From JANMES01 sp038329865 (lineage in GTDB: Bacteria > Planctomycetota > Phycisphaerae > Tepidisphaerales > Tepidisphaeraceae): 64,000 nt of DNA. Positions 22,686 to 31,334 of this stretch are shown here, one piece after another. The notes under the pieces are model-generated. The model saw nothing but the letters and a program-made list of their open reading frames with translations, was not told the origin of the DNA and searched no databases. The translations under genes and the position numbers were made by a program. The stretch spans positions 1-64,000 of the forward strand of contig JBBQNK010000001.1 in assembly GCA_038329865.1 (NCBI GenBank), given 5' to 3'. Positions within the stretch are counted from its first letter, which is position 1. Every line of letters starts with the position of its first letter.

Positions 22686-24607
22686 GGCGGTTCTGTATCG
22701 CGCTCATTGTTGCCGCGACGTGCCTGCTTGGGGGCTACGAGCGCCGCGCCGTCGCGCAGACCAAGCCGGCGGCGGCGGAGCTTTCGCCGGAAGATGCGGA
22801 GAAGATCGCCACCGCCACGGCGATGTTGAAAAAGATCACCAACTTGCCGGAAAAGGAATTCCGCGCCGGCTATCAGAAACTCGTCGATCTCGGCGAGCCG
22901 GTGCAGGTGGTTTTGCTGGCCGACATCGTCGACAAAAAGTTGGGCAACAATCGCAAGATCGCCATCCTCGTCAAAACCTGGCGCGACAACGGCTGGACAA
23001 TTTCCGATCGCAACACGGCCGGCGCGATCGCGCTGATTCCGGAAATCGGCAAGGCCATGCGGACGGAATCGAGCGACATTCTCTCCCTCTACGGCGACAT
23101 CCCCGAGACGATGGCGGGCTACCTGCCGCTGATCACGTTCTATCTCCCGGCCGTGCGCGAGCCGGCGGTGGAGCACGTGATGAAGCTCGACCCGAGCGGG
23201 AAGGCGGCGCTCGAGGCGGTTAAAAAGGAGATGTCGCGCGGCAAGCAGAATGACGATTCCAAGTACTACGCCACGCTCCGCCGCATCGGCGAGCCGGCGG
23301 TTCCGTATTTGATCGAGCTCTCGCACCGGGCGGATCTGAATTCGCGCGTACAGGCGGTTCGCGCGCTCACGCCGCTCAAGCCCGGCACATTTAATGTGGC
23401 GGCGGCTGAGCGGATTACCGATTTGTATCTCGACGGCACGAGCGATCTGAGCGCGAGCAAGTATCAGCTCGAGCGGTGGCAGAGGTCGATTCGCGAAGAA
23501 GCACAGGAAACGCTCCAGGCAATGGGCCCCGACGGCGAATCGCTCCTCGCGGATTTGGAAGCCGGCAAGCACCCGCCCAACGCGCGGCGGAAGAAGATGA
23601 TGGCGGAGACCAACGTCCCCGCGCCGGTGAAGGTCGCGCTCTTCCCCGGCGATCCTTCCGCCAGCGTGAGCGACGAACAGTACGCGCTGATTGAGGAGTT
23701 GGCCGCGCTCTACAACAAGGGCGACGAGCGCGCGACCGTCGAGCGGGCGATGACGCTGATCGAAACGAGCCAGGACGAAAGCAACCGCCTGATCGGCGCG
23801 AACCTGCTCGGCGTGCTGCCGGGCGTGGGCAAGTTGCCGGAGGACGAAGCGCGGCTGATCAAGTCCGCCCGCCTGCCGGAGTTGCCGGTCCGGCAGGCCG
23901 TCTGCGACGTGCTGCTGGGCGGAAAGTTCAGCTATTCGCCGGAGATCAAATCGCTCTGCATCTTCCTGCTGAACAAGCCGTTCGAAGAGCAGAACCTGAC
24001 GATGGCGATGTTCGCCAAGCTCCCGCTCGGCCGGCGGGCGCTGATCGACGGCCTCACGATCGAGACCGACGATTTGTACAGCGCCAGCACGCGAATGCTG
24101 GAAGCCGTGATCGCCGATCACCCGGAAATGGCCGGCCTGCGCGGCGCCGCGAGCGGCAAGCCGTGGATCGACCTGAAGTGGCGCGCGAGCGTGCAGCAGG
24201 TGCTGCGCGCGATGGAGGCCGACCCGGCGCAGGCCGATCGAATTTTGATCGAGCGCCTCAATGACCCCGACCCGACCACCGCCGCCGTCGCCGCGACGGC
24301 GATGAGCGACGAGCGCTCTCTCTCGCGGCTCGGCCCGGCGTCGACGGAAAAAGTGCTGGCGCTTTCCCTCCAACCGCCGCAGCAGTTCGGCGTGCCGCCG
24401 CTGATCGGCACGCCGCTGAACATGATAAGCACTGCATTTCTTGGGCCACCGGTGACCCTTGTGCAGGCGTACGGTCCGGCCGTACCTGATCCAGAATTGA
24501 AACTCTCCAACTGGACATGGCTGTCCACCGGCAGCTTCGCCGGCGCGGTGCTGCTAGGCCTCGCCATCCTGCTTATGCTGCCGACCCACCGCCAGGCGAC
24601 CGCGTAG
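22682..24607 (+). CDS. Exported HEAT-like repeat protein with C-terminal TM anchor, second copy
   Basis: The 641-residue protein has a signal peptide (MRRFCIALIVAATCLLGGYERRAVAQ), helical repeats (for example YATLRRIGEPAVPYLIELSH, aligned with GQVGERAVPLLIELSS in the first copy) and a final membrane helix (WLSTGSFAGAVLLGLAILLML). The shared signature reads TNVPAPVKVALFPGDPSASVS...YALIEELAALYNKGDE. It is about 100 residues longer than the first copy, mainly in the N-terminal repeats, with an extra RDNGWTISDRNTAGAIALIPEIG segment. Overlap with the upstream gene implies coupled translation and probably a complex with the membrane partner. Confidence 0.75.
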   Translation: MRRFCIALIVAATCLLGGYERRAVAQTKPAAAELSPEDAEKIATATAMLKKITNLPEKEFRAGYQKLVDLGEPVQVVLLADIVDKKLGNNRKIAILVKTWRDNGWTISDRNTAGAIALIPEIGKAMRTESSDILSLYGDIPETMAGYLPLITFYLPAVREPAVEHVMKLDPSGKAALEAVKKEMSRGKQNDDSKYYATLRRIGEPAVPYLIELSHRADLNSRVQAVRALTPLKPGTFNVAAAERITDLYLDGTSDLSASKYQLERWQRSIREEAQETLQAMGPDGESLLADLEAGKHPPNARRKKMMAETNVPAPVKVALFPGDPSASVSDEQYALIEELAALYNKGDERATVERAMTLIETSQDESNRLIGANLLGVLPGVGKLPEDEARLIKSARLPELPVRQAVCDVLLGGKFSYSPEIKSLCIFLLNKPFEEQNLTMAMFAKLPLGRRALIDGLTIETDDLYSASTRMLEAVIADHPEMAGLRGAASGKPWIDLKWRASVQQVLRAMEADPAQADRILIERLNDPDPTTAAVAATAMSDERSLSRLGPASTEKVLALSLQPPQQFGVPPLIGTPLNMISTAFLGPPVTLVQAYGPAVPDPELKLSNWTWLSTGSFAGAVLLGLAILLMLPTHRQATA

Positions 24608-24632
24608 AGCAGACCACTGAGATCAAATCCTC

Positions 24633-24695
24633 GTGTAGCCGGCGAACTTGCTCGCCGTTCGGCACTTGCACGGCGAGCAAGCTCGCCGGCTACAC
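24633..24695. repeat. GTGTAGCCGGCGA inverted repeat
   Basis: The 25-base arms 24633-24657 and 24671-24695 are complementary with one mismatch. The repeat lies 25 bases after the stop of the second module and may serve as its transcription end. Confidence 0.85.
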
Positions 24696-24737
24696 AATCA
24701 GCTCCTGCCAATCGCGGGACGAAATTTTCGATCGCAT

Positions 24738-24860
24738 TTCCGCGCCCCGGCGGGGCTGGGATTCCGATGGGGAGAATCATCCACGGGTTCCGCTGTGGAT
24801 CGCCTCGCGATCCGCTCCACCCGTGGCTACAGGCCGTCGCCCCTTCGGGGCTGAAGGTGG
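24738..24860. repeat. CCACGGGT...ACCCGTGG palindromic repeat cluster
   Basis: Three small palindromes follow one another: CCCCGGCGGGG (24744-24754), CCACGGGTTCCGC...ACCCGTGG (24781-24826, with GGATCGCCTCGCGATCC in its loop) and CCCCTTCGGGG (24840-24850). It resembles palindromic repeats common in planctomycete genomes. No coding potential is seen between 24608 and 25096. Confidence 0.7.
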
Positions 24861-24942
24861 AATCAGGATAATTTCTCAAAGCACGCGTGACAGAACACTA
24901 AAGCAGTTCAACTTCACTTTGTATCGCCCGACCCTCGTAGTC

Positions 24943-25016
24943 GTCATCCTGAGGTACTTCGAAGGATCTTGCGTCCACGGCAAGTTGGCTACATCCTTCG
25001 CGCTACCTCAGGATGA
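24943..25016. repeat. GTCATCCTGAGGTAC-family inverted repeat
   Basis: The arms GTCATCCTGAGGTACTTCGAAGGAT and ATCCTTCGCGCTACCTCAGGATGA pair with a few mismatches. It lies 80 bases upstream of the first TMTC-like gene, whose frame is open through the repeat but should start later. Confidence 0.85.
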
Positions 25017-25096
25017 AGATTCACTTGGAGTTGATCTGCACTAAGCCGCTTCGCACTCGCGAAGCCGCGGGCGGCCCGTTACAACTTCGGCTTAGC

Positions 25097-27073
25097 ATGA
25101 CTGATCTTCCCTCCAAAGCTCCGGCGCGATCGACGCGCTTCTTCCTCGCGATCCTGCTCGGGCTCACCGTGCTGGTTCACGGCCGCGATGTTGCGCACGA
25201 CTTTGTCGACTGGGACGACGACGCGATGGTCGTGAAATCCAAGTTTCTCAACCCCGTTTCGCTCGAGCACCTCCGGCAGATGTGGACCGGGCCGGTCGAA
25301 GGGCTTTATTCGCCGGTGTCGTACACCGCGTGGTCGGGCGTGGCGCTGGTATCGCGGCTGGAAACGCCCGATGTTCACGAAAGCACGCTCAACCCGATGC
25401 CGTTTCACCTGCTGAACCTGGCGCTGCACATGGGGTGCGTGGCGCTGGTGTTCGATATTCTGCAGCAGTTGATGGGCGCGCTGCGTGGTAATCGGCGCGA
25501 AACCGCAAGCGGCGATGAACGAAACGCGAGCGACGATGCTCGCTTGCGCCTTCGCGGAACATCTCATCAATCGAAACTCAACATCCTTCCCGCGTTTTTC
25601 GGTGCGGCGGTGTTTGCGGTGCATCCGCTGCAGGTCGAGCCGATCGCGTGGATCGCCGGGATGAACAACCTGATGGCCGCGGTGTTTTCGCTGTCGTGCA
25701 TCGCGGTGTACGTGCGGTACGTGCTGGTCGATAAGAGCATCACCCGTGCGAGCGACGGCGGCGACGGCGAACCCGCCGGTTCCGCCGTGCCGGAGGAGAA
25801 GTCGACCGACGTGTCGCGTGCCGAGCGGTCGGCGGAGCGGTTGTACCTCGGGGCGACGGCGCTTCTCGTGCTCGCGTTTTGCTCCAAGCCCACGGCCATC
25901 GTCACGCCGCTGGTGCTGCTGGCGATCGACGGATTGATCCTCCGCCGGCCGATGAAAAAGCTGGCGGCGGCGTTAGTGCCGCTGGTGTTGGTGGCGGCGC
26001 CGTTCGTGTGGGTGGGGCGGATGGCGCAGCCGGCGCGGTACGCATTTCGTCCTCCGGCGTGGGAGCGGCCGATCGTCGCGGGCGACGCGATCGGCTTCTA
26101 CCTGGAGAAACTCGTCTGGCCCCACCCGCTCCTGATCGACTACAGCTTCCGGCCCGATTGGGTGCTCGCCGCCGGCGGGTCGGCGAGTCACTGGGTCGCG
26201 TTCTTCCTCGCCGTTTGCATCGTCGCGATGACCTGGCGGCGCGCGCGATGGGTGGCCGGCGGGTTTGGCGTGTTCATCGCGGGGCTGGCGCTGGTGCTCG
26301 GGCTCGTGACGTTCGACTTTCAACAGTACAGCACCGTCGCCGATCGATACGCCTACCTCTCCATGCTCGGCGTGGCGATTCTGGTCTGCGGCCTGATCGC
26401 GAACGTGATGAACCGCGCGCCCGCGCGCGCTGACTCGCGCACGGCCGCCAACGCCGCCCCACCAGCCGCGCGGCCGTGGGCGGCCCGCGTTGTGATTTCT
26501 CTTTCCTGCGCCGCGATCCTCGCCTTCTCGTGGATCAGCTTCCGACAAGGCGCTTACTGGGCCGACACCGAAACCCTTTCCGAGCACACCTTCAACGAAA
26601 ATCCCTCGAGCATGGCGGCCCTCACGATGCTCTCCTACCTCACCGAGCACCGCGGCGATATGGAAATGGCGAAGTACTACAACAAGGTCGGCCTGCAGCA
26701 TTATCCCGACGACGCGGTGTTCAATCGCAACTACGCGAACCTCATTCGCGCCGAGCGCCCGGCCGAGGCGATCCCGCATTACCGCAAGGCGTTCGATCGC
26801 GGCGACAAGGAGCCCGAACTGCTCAACAACTGGGGCGCCGCGCTGCTCGCGACCGGGCATATCAAGGAGGCGATCGAAGCGTACAACGTCGCGCTGGCCG
26901 ACAAGCCGGATCACCTCACGAGCCTCATCAACGTCGGCCGGGCGTATCTCCTCCTGCACAACCCCGGCGAAGCGGAAAAATCGCTTCGACACGCGCTGCA
27001 AGTCGATCCGAAATCAAAGCTGGCGGCGCAGTACCTCGCGCAGGCCGAGGCGATGAAGAAACAGCAGCCATAA
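25097..27073 (+). CDS. TMTC-like GT-C membrane protein with C-terminal TPRs, copy 1
   Basis: From ATG 25097 the protein has 658 residues. The N-terminal motif HDFVDWDDDAMVVKSKFLNP and the later segments FAVHPLQVEPIAWIAGMNNLMAAVF, FCSKPTAIVTPLVLLAID and QYSTVADRYAYLSMLGVAI are hallmarks of the bacterial TMTC/DUF1736-type family: GT-C-like polytopic proteins with a DD motif in the first outer loop, followed by tetratricopeptide repeats (here two or three, about 540-650). Eukaryotic TMTCs are O-mannosyltransferases; bacterial members are uncharacterised. It has two charged inserts absent from its paralogue at 27731, one made by a palindromic DNA segment. A start at 25013 would translate a repeat and is rejected. 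Confidence 0.85.
   Translation: MTDLPSKAPARSTRFFLAILLGLTVLVHGRDVAHDFVDWDDDAMVVKSKFLNPVSLEHLRQMWTGPVEGLYSPVSYTAWSGVALVSRLETPDVHESTLNPMPFHLLNLALHMGCVALVFDILQQLMGALRGNRRETASGDERNASDDARLRLRGTSHQSKLNILPAFFGAAVFAVHPLQVEPIAWIAGMNNLMAAVFSLSCIAVYVRYVLVDKSITRASDGGDGEPAGSAVPEEKSTDVSRAERSAERLYLGATALLVLAFCSKPTAIVTPLVLLAIDGLILRRPMKKLAAALVPLVLVAAPFVWVGRMAQPARYAFRPPAWERPIVAGDAIGFYLEKLVWPHPLLIDYSFRPDWVLAAGGSASHWVAFFLAVCIVAMTWRRARWVAGGFGVFIAGLALVLGLVTFDFQQYSTVADRYAYLSMLGVAILVCGLIANVMNRAPARADSRTAANAAPPAARPWAARVVISLSCAAILAFSWISFRQGAYWADTETLSEHTFNENPSSMAALTMLSYLTEHRGDMEMAKYYNKVGLQHYPDDAVFNRNYANLIRAERPAEAIPHYRKAFDRGDKEPELLNNWGAALLATGHIKEAIEAYNVALADKPDHLTSLINVGRAYLLLHNPGEAEKSLRHALQVDPKSKLAAQYLAQAEAMKKQQP
25497..25556. 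repeat. Palindromic segment inserted in frame within a coding sequence
   Basis: GCGAAACCGCAAGCG and CGCTTGCGCCTTCGC form the outer stem (two mismatches), with GCGAGC...GCTCGC inside. It encodes the hydrophilic insert NRRETASGDERNASDDARLRLRG or part of it, in a loop where the paralogue has no such sequence. Confidence 0.7.
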
Positions 27074-27144
27074 GGAACGCGCCCGACGTTTCTCGGGACG
27101 ACGAATGAAGCTATATTCTCAGCACTAAACGGAAGGATTCCCCC

Positions 27145-27693
27145 ATGCCCAACGGCCCGATCATGATCATCAGCGGAACGAACCGTCCCGGCGCGAACGC
27201 GCTGCGCGTCAGCAAGCTGATTGAGTCGCACTACGTAAAAAGAGGCACACCGGCCGAGGTTTATTCGCTAGCGGACATGCCGCGGGAGATTTTCGATTCG
27301 AGCAGCTACGCGACCAAGCCCGCGTCGTGGATTCCGGTTCAGGAGAAGGTGCTGGCCGCCCGCGGGTTGCACGTGGTCACGCCGGAATACAACGGCAGCT
27401 TCCCCGGCGTACTCAAGTACTTCATCGACATGCTGAAATTCCCGGAAAGTTTCGAAGCCAAGTGCGTCACCTTCACCGGCGAAGCGGCCGGGATCTGGGG
27501 AGCAATCCGCTCGATCGAGCAATTGATCCACATCTTCGGATACCGCAACGCGCACATCTTTCCCGACCGCGTGTTCATCCCCGGCATCGTCCAGAAGTTC
27601 GACGCCGCCGGGCAGTTCACCGACGCCGCCATCAACGAGCGCCTAGCCAAGCAGGCGGCAGGCTTCGCGGCGTTTACGAACAAGATGATTTAG
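27145..27693 (+). CDS. NADPH-dependent FMN reductase family protein
   Basis: The 182-residue cytoplasmic protein has the flavodoxin-like fold of the family: SGTNRPGANALRVSKLIE binds FMN phosphate, and TPEYNGSFPGVLKYFIDML is the flavin-ring signature. Relatives reduce quinones, azo dyes or chromate using NAD(P)H. It lies between the two TMTC-like genes on the same strand, 71 bases after the first and 37 before the second. Whether it works with them is unknown; a chance insertion between two duplicated genes is equally likely. Confidence 0.92.
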   Translation: MPNGPIMIISGTNRPGANALRVSKLIESHYVKRGTPAEVYSLADMPREIFDSSSYATKPASWIPVQEKVLAARGLHVVTPEYNGSFPGVLKYFIDMLKFPESFEAKCVTFTGEAAGIWGAIRSIEQLIHIFGYRNAHIFPDRVFIPGIVQKFDAAGQFTDAAINERLAKQAAGFAAFTNKMI

Positions 27694-27730
27694 TCTCTCA
27701 TACGCGCCGGCTCGGGTAGACTGTTTCGCC

Positions 27731-29449
27731 ATGACGTCCGTTTCTGCTGATCAGCGATCGCCGCGCCCGCTTTATCTCGCGCTCGGGCTGGTGCTGCTCA
27801 CGCTCGTCGTGTTCGGGCGGTGTGTCGCGTTTGATTTCGTCGACTGGGACGATTCGGAACTGGTCATCACCAATCCGCTGCTGAATCCTCCCACGTGGAG
27901 CGGCGTGGCCGAGGCGTGGCGCGGGCCGGTCAATAAGCTTTACTCGCCGCTGGCGTACAACGCGTGGGAGGCGGTCGCCGTGGTCGGGCACGTTCCCTCG
28001 GTCGACGCGTGGGGCGGGCATCTCAATCCGATGGTCTTCCACACGCTCAACCTGCTGCTGCACTGCGGCAGCGTGCTGGCGGTGTTTGCGATTTTGCTGC
28101 AGCTGGCGGATTCGCCGTGGGCGGCGGCAATCGGGGCGGCGGTGTTTGCGATTCATCCTCTGCAGGCCGAGCCGGTCGTGTGGATTTCCGGCATGAACAA
28201 TGTGCTGGCCGGGCTATTCGTGCTGATCGGCGTGGCGGCGTACATCCGATTTACGCGCAGCCCGCACCCGGCGCGGTGGTACGCGATCGCCGTGGTGGCC
28301 GTGCTCGCAGGGCTGTGCTCCAAGCCGACGGCGATCGCCGGGCCGTTGATGATCCTCGCCCTTGATGCGTTTATCCTCCGTCGGCCGCTGGGCAAAGTGC
28401 TGGCGGCGGCCGCTCCGCTGATCGTGTTGGCGATTCCGTTCGTCATCATCGGCCGATCGGCGCAGCTGGCGGATGAAGTCGTGGCGCCGCCGATGTTGGA
28501 TCGGCTGCGAATCGTGATCGATTCGATCGGGTTTTACTTTTCCAAGGCGGTGTGGCCGCACCCGCTGATGTTCGATTACGCGCGTCCGCCCGCCTGGGTT
28601 ATTTCGCACGGCCCGGCCGCGGCGTCGATCGCGAGCTTCGTTCTCGCAGGGCTGCTTTTGCTGATCGCTTTAGTGCGGCGATGGTTTCGAACGGCGGGCG
28701 TGATTTTGATCTTCGCGGCGGGCGTTCTGGTGGTTTCGGGCATCACGCCGTTCGCGTTCCAGTATTACTCAACCGTGGCCGACCGGTACGCGTACCTGGC
28801 GATGCTCGGCGTGGCGATCGCGGTGACATTGCTGCTGCAGCGGCACGGGCGGCGCGGCGTGTTGGCGATCGCGGGGGCGGCGGTGCTTTTGCTGGCGGTC
28901 GTCAGCTTCGTGCAGGCCGGCACCTGGGCCGACACGGTCACCCTCACCACGCACGAGCTGAAATACATGAACAACCGCAGCTTCGTCGCACACGACATGG
29001 CCGCCGGCCAGTCGCGGCGCAACGGCGATTCCGCCGCGGCCGTGGCGCAGCTTCAGCAGTCGCTGCAGATCTGGCCCGACAATCCGGCCAGCAATCTCCA
29101 CCTCGGTCTGCTGCTGATGGACACCGAGCCGGCTGATGCGATCGAGCATTTTTACCGCGCGTTTCACTGGGGCTATCGCGAGCCCAAGCTGCTCTACCCG
29201 CTCGGGCTGACGCTGATGAAGTCCAGCCGGCCCGCCGACGCCGAGCCGATCCTGAGCGAGCTGGTAGAGCGCGATCCGCAGAACGTGGCGGGCTTCGCGA
29301 TGCTCGGCTACGCGCAGGCGGCGATGGGCGAAGTCTCGGCCGCCGAACGGTCTTTCCGCGCGGCGATGCAGATCGATCCAACATTTCCGCTGGCAAAAAG
29401 CGGCTTACAGCGCGTACTGGAATTGAAGAAAACCATGCCGCCGCAGTGA
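27731..29449 (+). CDS. TMTC-like GT-C membrane protein with C-terminal TPRs, copy 2
   Basis: The 572-residue protein keeps the family plan: FDFVDWDDSELVITNPLLNP in the first outer loop, FAIHPLQAEPVVWISGMNNVLAGLF, LCSKPTAIAGPLMILALD, QYYSTVADRYAYLAMLGVAI, about ten helices, then TPRs from about residue 430 (DSAAAVAQLQQSLQIWPDNPASNLHLGLLL). It is shorter than copy 1 because it lacks that copy's two hydrophilic inserts. A polyprenyl-phosphate-linked sugar transfer outside the membrane is the inferred role from the GT-C relatives. The start ATG follows a 37-base gap. Confidence 0.85.
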   Translation: MTSVSADQRSPRPLYLALGLVLLTLVVFGRCVAFDFVDWDDSELVITNPLLNPPTWSGVAEAWRGPVNKLYSPLAYNAWEAVAVVGHVPSVDAWGGHLNPMVFHTLNLLLHCGSVLAVFAILLQLADSPWAAAIGAAVFAIHPLQAEPVVWISGMNNVLAGLFVLIGVAAYIRFTRSPHPARWYAIAVVAVLAGLCSKPTAIAGPLMILALDAFILRRPLGKVLAAAAPLIVLAIPFVIIGRSAQLADEVVAPPMLDRLRIVIDSIGFYFSKAVWPHPLMFDYARPPAWVISHGPAAASIASFVLAGLLLLIALVRRWFRTAGVILIFAAGVLVVSGITPFAFQYYSTVADRYAYLAMLGVAIAVTLLLQRHGRRGVLAIAGAAVLLLAVVSFVQAGTWADTVTLTTHELKYMNNRSFVAHDMAAGQSRRNGDSAAAVAQLQQSLQIWPDNPASNLHLGLLLMDTEPADAIEHFYRAFHWGYREPKLLYPLGLTLMKSSRPADAEPILSELVERDPQNVAGFAMLGYAQAAMGEVSAAERSFRAAMQIDPTFPLAKSGLQRVLELKKTMPPQ

Positions 29450-29484
29450 GATGGAGTCAGGCGAAGTGAACGCCCGCCGGCTGA

Positions 29485-30912
29485 TCACTCCGGGTTGCCC
29501 GGGCCGTCGCTTCGCGCCGCCTGCTGGGTCATCGGGGTGATCAGGATCAGGCCCACGCGTTTCTGCTGCACGCTGAGCACGCGGAGCTGGTACTCGCCGA
29601 GCGGGAGCGTGTCGCCCGGCTTGGGCCATCGGCCCAGCTCCTGAACGACGTACCCGCCGATCGTATCGACGTCGCCGAGCTCCACGTCCGCGAGGCTGAG
29701 CTTTTCGCGCAGCTCGTGCAGCGCGAATTGGCCGCTGACTTTGAAGGACTCGCCTTCCATGACGAAATCCTTGGTGGCCATCGTGTCGAACTCGTCTTTA
29801 ATGTCGCCGACGATTTCTTCCAGCACGTCTTCGAGCGTCACGATGCCGCGCGTCGCGCCGTATTCGTCGACGACGATGGCCATGTGCGTCTGGCTGCTCT
29901 GAAATTGCCGCAGCAGCTTGGGCACGGGCAAAAGCTCGGGCACGTAGAGCACTTCGCGTTTGATCTGCTTGAGATCGAGGTCGCCCGAGCCGATGACGTG
30001 GACGGCCGACCCCGGCAGGCCGTCGGCGATGAAGACGCTCTCGCCATCGGCGGTTTTTTCGTCGCTGAACCGCAGCTTGCCCGGCACGAGCTTGAGGTGC
30101 GTGAACAAATCCTTCATGTGAATCAGCCCGATGACGTGATCGATATCGCCCTCGCACAGCGGCAGGCGCGTGTAGGCGCTTTTCTGCACGGTCTGCAGCA
30201 CCTCGCGGATCGGCTGATCCAGCCGCAGGTAATCCACCTGCGTGCGCGGCTGCATGATCTGGCGGACTTTCAAATCGCCGAAGTCGAACGCGCTGGTGAG
30301 GATCGACTCGTGCCCCTTGGCGATGGTGCCCGCCTGCACGGCCTGCGCGAGCAGCGCTTTGAGCTCGTCTTCGCTGTGGGCGAGCCCGCCTTCATTGGCC
30401 TCCACGCCGCACAAACGCAGCACGCCGTTGGCGGCCGCGTTGAGGGCCCAGATCGCCGGGTAAAAAAGATACGTGAATAAAATCAGCGGCACGCACAGCA
30501 CCTGCAGAATCCGTTCGGCATGGCGGATGGCGAGATTTTTAGGCGCCTGCTCGCCGATCACAATGTGAAGCGAGACCGCGATCGCGAACGAGACGACAAA
30601 CGCCACGATATGCCTGGCCGACTCGCCGAGGCCAATGAACTGCGTGATCGGCTGGATCAATTGGCTTACGACCGGCTCGGTCACCGCGCCCAGGCCCAGC
30701 GCCGTGAGGGTGTTGCCGAGCTGGCAGCTGGAGAGGTAAAGATCGAGCCGGCGTTTGATCATCAGCGCCGCCCGGCTGAGGATCGACTCGTCCGCCTCGG
30801 TCTCCAACCGGCTGAGCCGTGCGGAGACGGCGGCGAATTCCACCGCGACGAAAAATGCGTTGAGGGCCACCAGCCCGAGCGTCGCGAGGATCATCAAAAA
30901 CGTGTGCACCAA
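29485..30912 (-). CDS. CNNM/HlyC-CorC family membrane protein (DUF21, CBS pair, CorC_HlyC)
   Basis: The 475-residue protein has the full domain order: DUF21 membrane domain (about 1-190, LNAFFVAVEFAAVSARLSRLE and GEQAPKNLAIRHAERI), a CBS pair (about 205-340, VRQIMQPRTQVDYL and VVDEYGATRGIVTLEDVLEEIVGDI) and the CorC_HlyC domain (about 375-460, GDVDTIGGYVVQELGRWPKPGD). The family is linked to magnesium or cobalt efflux; the hemolysin label is historical. The start could be TTG 30912, GTG 30909 or ATG 30894; none has a strong ribosome site. It converges on the TMTC-like gene 35 bases away. Confidence 0.92.
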   Translation of the reverse strand: MVHTFLMILATLGLVALNAFFVAVEFAAVSARLSRLETEADESILSRAALMIKRRLDLYLSSCQLGNTLTALGLGAVTEPVVSQLIQPITQFIGLGESARHIVAFVVSFAIAVSLHIVIGEQAPKNLAIRHAERILQVLCVPLILFTYLFYPAIWALNAAANGVLRLCGVEANEGGLAHSEDELKALLAQAVQAGTIAKGHESILTSAFDFGDLKVRQIMQPRTQVDYLRLDQPIREVLQTVQKSAYTRLPLCEGDIDHVIGLIHMKDLFTHLKLVPGKLRFSDEKTADGESVFIADGLPGSAVHVIGSGDLDLKQIKREVLYVPELLPVPKLLRQFQSSQTHMAIVVDEYGATRGIVTLEDVLEEIVGDIKDEFDTMATKDFVMEGESFKVSGQFALHELREKLSLADVELGDVDTIGGYVVQELGRWPKPGDTLPLGEYQLRVLSVQQKRVGLILITPMTQQAARSDGPGNPE

Positions 30913-31334
30913 CTAAGGTTGTACCGGCAGCGGTGTGAAGGGGAAAGTGCGTGCGATTTTCGTCGCTCGCGAACCAAACTGCGGCGACATAATTTTTATC
31001 AAGCGCATGATTTATTTTTGCCTTAAATATGCAGCCGTCGTCATATCAATTACGTAGTCGCGCGAAAGAATTATTTATTTTACTTTGCGAAAATCATTGG
31101 TAGTTTCTGACCACACGCGTGGAGTTCAAGAGCGCGTGAGCATTTCGAAGTGTATCTCTGCTGTCGTCGCACAGGCGCCCTGAAAATTTACTGGTACTCG
31201 AAGAATGGTCGCTGCCCGGCACGCACCAATCTCACGGAATGTACTCACTGTCCCCCGCCGTCCGGCGGAACGGGATTCATCCCAACGTCATCGTTTTTTT
31301 CATCCCCTCTCTCTTTTTGGCGAAGGAGCACTAC
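30913..31334. other. AT-rich gap upstream of the large secreted protein gene
   Basis: The gap between divergent genes is noticeably AT-rich at 31000-31110 (ATTTATTTTTGCC, ATTATTTATTTTAC) compared with the GC-rich surroundings, and should contain both promoters. No inverted repeat or small gene is seen. The frame of the downstream gene is open back to 31239, but a good ribosome site (GAAGGAG at 31322) places its start at 31335. Confidence 0.4.

Noticed and set aside
22412..24373. A 653-codon minus-strand frame opposite the second HEAT-like protein
   Set aside because: Arg/His/Leu-rich shadow composition, no motif, and the plus-strand frame has a signal peptide, repeats and a coupled start.
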